A DNA stretch of 10,484 nt. Origin: Actinomycetota bacterium. Its GTDB lineage: Bacteria > Actinomycetota > Actinomycetes > Nanopelagicales > Nanopelagicaceae. Numbering within the stretch: the first letter of the stretch is position 1; every line of letters starts with the position of its first letter. Position numbers and translations under genes: made by a program. The stretch is from positions 1-10,484 of the forward strand of contig WLSX01000016.1 in assembly GCA_009705675.1 (NCBI GenBank), given 5' to 3'. Shown here piece after piece: positions 1-5,925 of this stretch. The notes under the pieces are model-generated. The model saw nothing but the letters and a program-made list of their open reading frames with translations, made no database searches and was not told the origin of the DNA.

Positions 1-176
1 AGCGTCGTAAGAAAGCAGCAAAAGCTGCACCAAAGCGTCGTCGTAAGAAGGCAGCAAAGGCTGCCCCAAAGCGTCGTCGTCGTAAGAAAGCAGCTAAGGC
101 TGCTCCAAAGCGTCGTCGTAAGAAAGCAGCAAAGGCTGCTCCAAAGCGTCGTCGTCGTAAGAAGGCTTCAAAGTAA
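1..176 (+). CDS. C-terminal tail of a histone-like (HU/H1-type) DNA-binding protein, 5'-partial
   Basis: Only the last 57 complete codons are in the window, read in the frame that starts at base 3 and ends at TAA 174-176. Every residue is Lys, Arg, Ala or Pro except one Ser just before the end. The tail is built from near-identical units of the form PKRRR(R)KKAAKAA. Such low-complexity basic tails are known on actinobacterial HU proteins (mycobacterial HupB/Hlp, Streptomyces HupS) and on bacterial H1-like proteins, where they bind the DNA backbone and compact the nucleoid. The globular domain lies outside the window, so HU versus another H1-like protein cannot be decided. The gene is followed by a strong terminator, so it probably ends its transcript. 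The frame is certain from the codon-periodic repeat and the family call is likely. Confidence 0.8.
   Translation, partial: RRKKAAKAAPKRRRKKAAKAAPKRRRRKKAAKAAPKRRRKKAAKAAPKRRRRKKASK
30..176 (+). repeat. In-gene tandem repeat, alternating 36- and 39-base units
   Basis: Four successive units begin with the Pro codon CCA at 30, 66, 105 and 141. Their lengths are 36, 39, 36 and 36 bases, the last including the stop codon. The 39-base unit and the last unit have four CGT codons where the other two have three, so the Arg run alternates RRR, RRRR, RRR, RRRR. Units differ mostly at synonymous Lys and Ala third positions. This is a coding repeat and a likely site of length variation between strains. 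Confidence 0.85.
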
Positions 177-186
177 GTTATTAACT

Positions 187-220
187 AAAAAATCCCGCCA
201 GTCAAATGGCGGGATTTTTT
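187..220 (+). terminator. Rho-independent terminator after the histone-like gene
   Basis: A perfect 14-bp stem pairs 187-200 with 207-220 around the 6-base loop GTCAAA. The core is TCCCGCCA/TGGCGGGA, preceded by an A run and followed by a run of six T, and it lies 10 bases after the stop codon. The flanking A and T runs could let it act in both directions, but no minus-strand gene ends here. Confidence 0.93.
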
Positions 221-249
221 ATTGCCCAAAATTAATTATTTATAAAAGA

Positions 250-255
250 TAGGCT
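250..255 (+). promoter_or_regulatory. Candidate -10 element (TAGGCT) of the M13 peptidase
   Basis: TAGGCT fits the actinobacterial TANNNT -10 consensus. It ends 9 bases before the ATG at 265, so initiation 7-10 bases downstream would give a leaderless or near-leaderless mRNA. No Shine-Dalgarno sequence precedes the ATG, which agrees. No convincing -35 is seen at standard spacing. The same hexamer lies upstream of tgt. Confidence 0.5.
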
Positions 256-264
256 TACCCCATT

Positions 265-2223
265 ATGCGAAGCGGTTTAGATCTTAACCATATTGATTCA
301 TCAGTTCGCCCCCAGGATGACCTATTTAGATTTATGAATGGTAAGTGGCTTAAGGAATCTGTAATCCCAGAGGATCGGGCTAGTGATGGTGCTTTTTACT
401 GGTTATATGAACAGGCTGAAAAACAGGTTAAACAAATCATTTTAGATCAAGCTGCCAGTAACGCGGCCTCTGGTAGTAATGCCCAAAAAATTGGCGACCT
501 ATATAACTCATTTATGGCGGAGGAAAAGATAGAGCAGGCAGGGCTGACCCCGATTGCAACGGATCTAGCAGCTGCAGCATCTTTTAAAACTGCAGATCAG
601 TTTTTTCAAATCCTAGGTGAGTTAGAAAGCCGCGGGCTTTCTGGTCTTTTTTATTCATATGTTTCAACTGATAATAAAGACTCAAGTAAAAATATTGTCT
701 ACCTAGGACAAAGTGGTTTATCACTTCCGGATGAGGCCTACTACCGGCAGGATGAGTACCAAGAGATCAGGGATGCCTTCTTATTACATGTTGAAAAGAT
801 CTTTGAGTTGGCAAAGCTGCCTAATGGCAAAGCTGCCGCCCTTGAAGTATTAGAGCTTGAAACCCAGATCGCATCTCATCACTGGGATCAGGTTAAAGAT
901 CGAGATGCTGAGGCTACCTACAACAAAAAAAGTTTCACCGAACTAACCTTGCTATCCCCCGCCTTTAATTGGCCACTCTGGATCAGCGCATCTAATACGC
1001 CAGATCATGTCCTGGCGCAGGTAGTGGTTAGACAACCCTCCTACTTTGAAGGATTATCTAAATTGATTGCCAACTTTGAGGCAGATAAGTGGCGCAGCTG
1101 GCTGACCTGGCACATCATCTCTGGTGCTAGCCCATATTTAACTAAAGCTTTAGTTGATGAAAACTTTAACTTCTATGGCACCACCCTCTCTGGGATACCA
1201 AAATTAAAGGAGCGGTGGAAGCGCGGGGTTGGTTTGGTGGAGGGGGCATTGGGTGAGGCGGTGGGTCAAATCTATGTTGATCGCCACTTTGGTAAGCAGG
1301 CTAAGGAGCGGATGGTCGGATTAGTTGCCAATTTAATTCAAGCCTATCGAGTTGATATTAAAGCTCTGACCTGGATGAGTGATGAGACCAAGCAAAAAGC
1401 CTTTACTAAATTAGATAAGTTCACCCCAAAGATTGGCTATCCAGATAAGTGGCGGGATTACTCAAAGCTTGTAATAACTGCAGATGATTTAATTGGAAAT
1501 CTTGCTGCCATTGCTAAGTACTCCCAAGATTTTGAGTATGCCAAGATTGGCAAACCGGTAGATAAATCTGAGTGGTATATGACCCCACAAACAGTTAACG
1601 CCTACTACAACCCAGGGATGAATGAGATTGTCTTTCCAGCCGCTATTTTGCAGCCACCATTTTTTGATGTGTTAGCAGATGATGATGCGGCCAACTATGG
1701 CGGCATTGGCGCGGTAATCGGTCATGAGATTGGCCATGGCTTTGATGATCAAGGCTCTAAATATGATGGCGATGGCAACCTGGTTAATTGGTGGAGTGAT
1801 AAGGATCGAACTGAGTTTGAGAAGCGAACTAAGAAACTGATTGAGCAGTATGACCAACTATCTCCTGCTGCTGCCCCTGATGTTAAGGTCAATGGCGCAC
1901 TTACCATTGGTGAGAATATTGGCGATCTTGGTGGCTTGACTATTGCCTATAAGGCGTATGAGATTTCACTAGATGGTAAGCAGCCGCCAGTTATTGATGG
2001 TTACACCGGCGCCCAACGATTTTTTATGGGCTGGGCCCAATCTTGGCGGGGTAAGTATCGAGCTGAGGAGGTGCGAAGGCGGATTGCAACTGATCCTCAC
2101 TCCCCAGATGAGTTTAGATGTAATCAAATAGTTGCGAATTTAAGTGAGTTTTATGATGCATTTGGGGTGAAAGAGAGCGATAAACACTTCATTGCAAGTG
2201 GTGATCGGGTTCGTATTTGGTAA
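265..2223 (+). CDS. M13 family zinc metallopeptidase (neprilysin/PepO/Zmp1-like)
   Basis: Predicted zinc endopeptidase of the M13 family, which cleaves oligopeptides. At 652 residues it has the usual full length. The zinc motif HEIGH is at 487-491 (ligands H487 and H491, catalytic E488). The second motif ENIGD at 550-554 supplies the third ligand E550 and D554. The substrate-binding NAYYNP is at 445-450. The conserved late His and Arg of the family are H612 (TDPHSP) and R618, and the protein ends in RVRIW, like the C-terminal Trp of neprilysin. The N-terminus (SGLDLNHIDSSVRPQDDLF) closely resembles mycobacterial Zmp1 as I recall it. There is no signal peptide or membrane anchor, so it is probably cytosolic, although some relatives leave the cell by non-classical routes. 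The ATG is chosen because the family's N-terminal motif begins at once and a TAGGCT -10 lies just upstream. The lipoprotein gene follows after 42 bases and may share the transcript. Confidence 0.96.
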   Translation: MRSGLDLNHIDSSVRPQDDLFRFMNGKWLKESVIPEDRASDGAFYWLYEQAEKQVKQIILDQAASNAASGSNAQKIGDLYNSFMAEEKIEQAGLTPIATDLAAAASFKTADQFFQILGELESRGLSGLFYSYVSTDNKDSSKNIVYLGQSGLSLPDEAYYRQDEYQEIRDAFLLHVEKIFELAKLPNGKAAALEVLELETQIASHHWDQVKDRDAEATYNKKSFTELTLLSPAFNWPLWISASNTPDHVLAQVVVRQPSYFEGLSKLIANFEADKWRSWLTWHIISGASPYLTKALVDENFNFYGTTLSGIPKLKERWKRGVGLVEGALGEAVGQIYVDRHFGKQAKERMVGLVANLIQAYRVDIKALTWMSDETKQKAFTKLDKFTPKIGYPDKWRDYSKLVITADDLIGNLAAIAKYSQDFEYAKIGKPVDKSEWYMTPQTVNAYYNPGMNEIVFPAAILQPPFFDVLADDDAANYGGIGAVIGHEIGHGFDDQGSKYDGDGNLVNWWSDKDRTEFEKRTKKLIEQYDQLSPAAAPDVKVNGALTIGENIGDLGGLTIAYKAYEISLDGKQPPVIDGYTGAQRFFMGWAQSWRGKYRAEEVRRRIATDPHSPDEFRCNQIVANLSEFYDAFGVKESDKHFIASGDRVRIW

Positions 2224-2254
2224 GGTATGGCTACCGAGAAATTAATTAATAATT

Positions 2255-2259
2255 AGGAG
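2255..2259 (+). promoter_or_regulatory. Ribosome binding site deciding the GTG start of the lipoprotein
   Basis: AGGAG at 2255-2259 is followed by 6 bases and then GTG at 2266. This supports the GTG, which also places the signal peptide correctly. Confidence 0.8.
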
Positions 2260-2265
2260 TAGATC

Positions 2266-2781
2266 GTGAAACTTTGGCATAAATCAGTAGTTGCGCTCGC
2301 TGTGACCTCAACCTTATTAACATCATGTGGAGGCGATAGCGATGAGGCAGCGGTCAGCACTCCAGAGCTTGTAGAGACTCAAGCACCAACAGTTACAACT
2401 GGGTTTGGCGCTGCACTTGATCTTGGAAATGGTCTATCTGTGACCTTCTCAACGCCTGAGCATTTCACACCTGGCAAATACGCCTCTAACTACACCAAGG
2501 GACAGTTGGCAAATAAGTTTTCAGTAACAATTAAAAATGGTGGCACCAAAGAGTTAGATCCAACCACAATTGTTATTGCCTCCAATGCTGGTGGAAAAAA
2601 TTGCGTTGATGTATTAGATGGCGATGCTGGAATTGAAGGTGCTCCTGCTGACATGGTTAAAGCTGGCGCATCAATTACCTTTGAGTATGGTGTGGCTTGT
2701 TCTGCGAAGGTAGGAGATCCACTAAATCTTTCAGTAAGTTTAGGAAGCGCCCTAGTTGCTGTAGATGGAAAACTCGCCTAA
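2266..2781 (+). CDS. Small secreted lipoprotein of unknown function
   Basis: A 171-residue predicted lipoprotein. The N-terminus MKLWHKSVVALAVTSTLLTSC has a positive start, a hydrophobic core and a lipobox L-T-S-C with lipidation at C21. A short acidic/Thr-rich linker (about 22-45) follows. The remainder (about 50-171) is rich in alternating beta-type segments, with phrases such as GLSVTFSTPE, KFSVTIKNGGTKELDP and ASITFEYGV. These recall the Ig-like DUF4352-type fold of other actinobacterial lipoproteins, but the resemblance is weak. Besides the lipid Cys there are only C113 and C145, which could form a disulfide outside the membrane. It starts 42 bases after the M13 peptidase with its own AGGAG site and may be co-transcribed. 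It ends 21 bases from the convergent transporter ATPase gene. Localisation is well supported and function is not known. Confidence 0.88.
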   Translation: MKLWHKSVVALAVTSTLLTSCGGDSDEAAVSTPELVETQAPTVTTGFGAALDLGNGLSVTFSTPEHFTPGKYASNYTKGQLANKFSVTIKNGGTKELDPTTIVIASNAGGKNCVDVLDGDAGIEGAPADMVKAGASITFEYGVACSAKVGDPLNLSVSLGSALVAVDGKLA

Positions 2782-2793
2782 CAAAGGCTTTAC

Positions 2794-2830
2794 TAACCTG
2801 GCTTACTCTGGAAAGTGGCAGGCCAGGTTA
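2794..2830. terminator. Inverted repeat between convergent genes, possible bidirectional terminator
   Basis: TAACCTGGC (2794-2802) and its exact reverse complement GCCAGGTTA (2822-2830) form a 9-bp stem with a 19-base loop. The loop and right arm include the stop codon and last codons of the minus-strand ATPase gene. It is the only clear dyad between the two convergent genes. No strong T run follows on either strand, so termination is plausible rather than demonstrated. Confidence 0.4.
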
Positions 2831-3777
2831 TGTTTTGGTGAAATCTGAAGAACTTGTGGCGCAGTTGTTCGACAAATATCAGCTGCTTTCCAACATCTAG
2901 TATTAAATACACATCCAGATGGTGGGTTCATCGGGCTTGGTAGATCACCTTTCAAAATAATACGCTCACGTTTTCGTTCAATAATTGGGTCTGGAATTGG
3001 TACTGCAGATAACAATGCCTTTGTATAAGGATGGCGCGGAGCAGTAAACAACTCTTTCGTACTCGCCTCCTCCATTACCTTACCCAAATACATAACTACT
3101 ACTCGATCTGAGATGTGTTGAACAACAGATAGATCATGGGCAATAAATAAGTAGGAGAGCTTTAACTCCTCTTGCAAATCATCTAAGAGATTTACTACCT
3201 GGGCTTGAATAGAAACATCAAGGGCGGAAACTGGTTCATCGGCAACAATTAATTTTGGCTTAAGCGCTAAGGCGCGGGCAATACCAATTCGTTGACGTTG
3301 ACCACCTGAGAACTCATGCGGGAAACGATTGATGTGCTCTGGGTTGAGTCCAACTCGCTCTAAGAGATTACCTATCTCTTTCTCACTTCCACCTACTGGT
3401 TTAACACCGTGGATATCAAAGGCGGATTGAATAATAGATCCAACTGTTTTTCTTGGATTTAATGATGCAAACGGATCTTGAAAAATCATCTGCATTTTAG
3501 AACGCAGTGGTTTCATCTTTGATCGAGAGTATTTGGTTATATCTTCACCCTCAAAAATAATCTTTCCGGCAGTTGGTTCATACAGCTTGATAACGGTTCG
3601 ACCAACAGTAGTTTTACCGCAACCTGATTCACCAACTAAGCCAACAGTTTCACCTTCAGCTACAGTTAAATTAACGCCATCAACAGCCTTAACTACACCT
3701 TTGCGACGGGAAAAGGCGCCACCGCCTGTAGTTGTAAAATACTTTGAAAGATTTTCAAGCTCTAAAATATTTGCCAT
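2803..3777 (-). CDS. Peptide-type ABC transporter ATP-binding protein (OppF/DppF-like)
   Basis: The second ATPase of the importer, energising uptake from the cytoplasmic face of the membrane. It has 324 residues, normal for the family. Walker [10 protein letters not shown] is at 49-57, the Q-loop Gln at 100, the signature FSGGQ at 156-160, Walker B LIVADE at 176-181 and the switch His at 214 (IAHDL). The C-terminal oligopeptide-transporter extension follows, including [12 protein letters not shown] at 249-260 and four Cys (C289, C295, C302, C320) in the GCxFxxRC...C...C pattern. In related Opp/Dpp ATPases these residues hold an iron-sulfur cluster. The gene is the last of the operon. Its ATG overlaps the stop of the upstream ATPase by one base (TAATG), which implies translational coupling, and its own SD is weak. 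Assignment as the F subunit rests on its position and the [18 protein letters not shown] style. The substrate cannot be read from an ATPase. Confidence 0.95.
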   Translation of the reverse strand: MANILELENLSKYFTTTGGGAFSRRKGVVKAVDGVNLTVAEGETVGLVGESGCGKTTVGRTVIKLYEPTAGKIIFEGEDITKYSRSKMKPLRSKMQMIFQDPFASLNPRKTVGSIIQSAFDIHGVKPVGGSEKEIGNLLERVGLNPEHINRFPHEFSGGQRQRIGIARALALKPKLIVADEPVSALDVSIQAQVVNLLDDLQEELKLSYLFIAHDLSVVQHISDRVVVMYLGKVMEEASTKELFTAPRHPYTKALLSAVPIPDPIIERKRERIILKGDLPSPMNPPSGCVFNTRCWKAADICRTTAPQVLQISPKHNLACHFPE

Positions 3778-4799
3778 TACTTTGCCGCCTTAGCTAATTC
3801 TTGAATTTTCGCAGCACTTAGATGACATCTTGCAAAATGATTATCTGCTTTTTCTTCCAAAGCTGGTGCTACCTGAGTGCAAAGATCACCTGGTACATGT
3901 TTTTTAAACTCACATCTTTCAGCAAATGAACAACCAGATGGCAGGTTAATTAATGATGGCGGCTGTCCTTGGATCGCATTTAACCTTTTACCTTGAAGTT
4001 GATCTACCCGTGGAATCGATTGCAAAAGGCCTACGGTGTATGGCTGGGCTGGTCGATAGTAAATTTCATCTACTTTTGCTTGTTCAACAATTTTTCCAGC
4101 ATACATAACGCAAACTCGATCAGCTACCTCAGCCACAACACCAAGATCATGCGTAACTAATAAAATCGCCATATTAAACTCTTTTTGCATATCTCTAAGT
4201 AGTTGAATAATTTGAGATTGCACCGTCACATCCAAGGCAGTGGTTGGCTCATCCGCAATAATTAGTTTTGGATTATTAACCAAAGCCATTGCGATCATTA
4301 CTCGCTGGCGCATACCGCCAGAGAACTGGTGTGGAAACTCTCGAACCCGCTTTGCCGCATCTGGAATTCCAACTAGATCAATCATCTCAGTTGCTCTTTT
4401 AATTCCATCTGCTTTTGAGCCTTTGTTATAGATCCGCCATGCTTCTGAGATTTGATCCCCTACTGAGTAATAAGGATGAAGAGAAGACATTGGATCTTGA
4501 AAGATCATTGAAATTGCACTTCCGCGAAGCTTTCTAACCTCATCCTCGGTTGAGGAGATGACATCAATACTTCGATCTGGCAGGTTGATTTTTACACTTC
4601 CAGATATTTGAGTCTTTGCTCGGTTATGTAAACCCATAATTGCCAGGTTAGTAACTGATTTACCAGAACCAGATTCACCAACAATTGCCAGAGTCTCACC
4701 TTGATTTAAATCAAATGAAATTCCATCAGCAGCCTTTACCAAACCATCGGGAGTTGGGAATGCAACTGAAAGATCTTTAACCTCTAGGAATGGCTTCAT
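3777..4799 (-). CDS. Peptide-type ABC transporter ATP-binding protein (OppD/DppD-like)
   Basis: The first ATPase of the importer, expected to pair with the F-type ATPase below the two permeases. It has 340 residues. Walker A GESGSGKS is at 41-48, the Q-loop Gln at 101, the signature FSGGM at 159-163 (the Met after SGG is typical of the D subunit), Walker B LIIADE at 179-184 and the switch His at 217. The C-terminal oligopeptide domain contains [13 protein letters not shown] and the Cys pattern C290, C296, C307, C325, the probable iron-sulfur site known in D-type relatives. A short Lys/Ala-rich tail ends the protein. The ATG overlaps the upstream permease stop by four bases (ATGA) and the stop overlaps the next start by one base, so permease B, this gene and the F gene form one tightly coupled unit. 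Confidence 0.95.
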   Translation of the reverse strand: MKPFLEVKDLSVAFPTPDGLVKAADGISFDLNQGETLAIVGESGSGKSVTNLAIMGLHNRAKTQISGSVKINLPDRSIDVISSTEDEVRKLRGSAISMIFQDPMSSLHPYYSVGDQISEAWRIYNKGSKADGIKRATEMIDLVGIPDAAKRVREFPHQFSGGMRQRVMIAMALVNNPKLIIADEPTTALDVTVQSQIIQLLRDMQKEFNMAILLVTHDLGVVAEVADRVCVMYAGKIVEQAKVDEIYYRPAQPYTVGLLQSIPRVDQLQGKRLNAIQGQPPSLINLPSGCSFAERCEFKKHVPGDLCTQVAPALEEKADNHFARCHLSAAKIQELAKAAK

Positions 4800-5797
4800 C
4801 CGACCCTCACTCGTGGGTCAATTAATGCATACAAAATATCAACAATTAGATTCATAACAACTACAAATGTGGCAGCAAATAGGGTAGTTGCCAAAATAAT
4901 CGGCAGATCATAATCAACTAATACTGCTCTAATCGATAAACGACCAAGACCGGCTAGGTTGTAAATACCTTCAGTAATAATTGCCCCACCTAGTAAGCCA
5001 GCAAAATCAAGGCCAGCAATTGTCACAATTGGTGCCAAGGCAGCGCGCAAAGTGTGTTTGCGAAGAACTACCTTCTCACTTAATCCTTTAGCGCGTGCAG
5101 TTCTGATGTAATCCTCACTTGATGTTTCTAAAACATTTGAGCGGGTAAATCGAGTGTAAGAGGCGGCATAAGCAAGGGCTAAGGTCAAACATGGGAAGAA
5201 AAAGGTTTTAAGCCAACCAAGTGGATTTGTAATTGGATTGGCCCAATTACCTAACTCCAGAGGATTAACCAACTTAAACTTAATAACTACGAAAAGCAAT
5301 ATTAAAATTCCAGAGATAAATGTTGGTAGTGAGGTTCCAATTAAAACGAATACTGTGCTGGCTCGGTCAACAAATCTACCTTTAAACCGTGCTGCTAATA
5401 CACCCAGGGTCACACCCATGGTCAACCACATCACAAATGCACCCAGGGCAAGACTTAATGTGATTGGAAATGCATCTGCAATTACTTTTGTAACACACTC
5501 ATGACGATTAAATGAGTAACCAAATGCTGGTGCTGGGCACTTAATTAATGCCTCTGCTTCACCATAGGTACGGCCTTGGAATAATCCAACAATAAAGCGC
5601 CACCACTGTTGCCAAACCGAAACATCTAAGCCAAGTCGGTGACGATTAGCTTCAATTACCTGCGGATTACAGCTCTTGCCACATGTTAAGGCAGCTGGAT
5701 CTGCTGGCAGAAGTGCGAAAATCAAAAAAACTACCAAACTGATTAATGTTAAAACTAATAAAGTGTAGGAAAGACGGCGACTTATATATTTGAGCAT
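4796..5797 (-). CDS. Peptide-type ABC transporter permease, DppB/OppB family
   Basis: An inner-membrane permease half of the importer with 333 residues. TM1 is at about 10-30, followed by a large extracytoplasmic loop (about 31-105). Further hydrophobic segments lie at about 108-135, 147-173, 198-215, 255-275 and 300-326, giving the usual six. The binding-protein-dependent transport (EAA) loop, which docks on the ATPase, is at about 229-256 (YIRTARAKGLSEKVVLRKHTLRAAL). The C-terminus LIDPRVRVG is typical of the B family. The first loop holds four Cys (C39, C43, C87, C101) that could form disulfides. The ATG has no good SD: a GAGGAAAGG tract lies about 30 bases upstream, too far to serve it, and an in-frame TGA 9 bases upstream rules out a longer form. 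It follows the binding-protein gene after 127 bases that contain two hairpins. Confidence 0.94.
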   Translation of the reverse strand: MLKYISRRLSYTLLVLTLISLVVFLIFALLPADPAALTCGKSCNPQVIEANRHRLGLDVSVWQQWWRFIVGLFQGRTYGEAEALIKCPAPAFGYSFNRHECVTKVIADAFPITLSLALGAFVMWLTMGVTLGVLAARFKGRFVDRASTVFVLIGTSLPTFISGILILLFVVIKFKLVNPLELGNWANPITNPLGWLKTFFFPCLTLALAYAASYTRFTRSNVLETSSEDYIRTARAKGLSEKVVLRKHTLRAALAPIVTIAGLDFAGLLGGAIITEGIYNLAGLGRLSIRAVLVDYDLPIILATTLFAATFVVVMNLIVDILYALIDPRVRVG

Positions 5798-5864
5798 AAA
5801 TTTTCAGCGAGTAACCCGCGCGTTCCTTTCCTCTTAAATTTATTAAATCAATTATTTATCGGAG

Positions 5865-5894
5865 TTAAAGGTGGCTCTTTCGAGCCACCTTTAA
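5865..5894 (-). terminator. Strong intercistronic hairpin after the binding-protein gene (partial terminator or mRNA stabiliser)
   Basis: A perfect 13-bp stem pairs TTAAAGGTGGCTC (5865-5877) with 5882-5894 around a 4-base loop. On the minus strand the stem ends in CCACCTTTAA, with no proper T run after it, so full termination is unlikely. Hairpins of this kind between a binding-protein gene and its permease gene (the malE-malF arrangement) are known to raise binding-protein mRNA over permease mRNA. Confidence 0.65.
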
Positions 5895-5903
5895 TCCGCA
5901 ACT

Positions 5904-5925
5904 ACTTAAAAGATTTCTTTTAAGT
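5904..5925 (-). other. AT-rich stem-loop at the stop codon of the binding-protein gene
   Basis: ACTTAAAAG (5904-5912) and CTTTTAAGT (5917-5925) form a perfect 9-bp stem with a 4-base loop. The right arm reaches the last base of the stop codon. It lies directly before the stronger GC-rich hairpin on the minus-strand transcript. The two together could act as a paired 3'-end structure. Confidence 0.5.

Noticed and set aside
1..176. Short regularly spaced repeats that could suggest a CRISPR array
   Set aside because: The units are head-to-tail without unique spacers and stay in one open frame rich in Lys, Arg and Ala ending at TAA. This is a coding tandem repeat.
265..330. Signal peptide or membrane anchor on the M13 peptidase, as in neprilysin
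   Set aside because: The N-terminus is polar and acidic (GLDLNHIDSSVRPQDD) and enters the catalytic domain at once. No hydrophobic segment precedes it.
2697..2900. Plus-strand open frame across the convergent junction
   Set aside because: It overlaps the end of the lipoprotein gene and the end of the opposite ATPase gene in other frames, with no SD and no recognisable domain.
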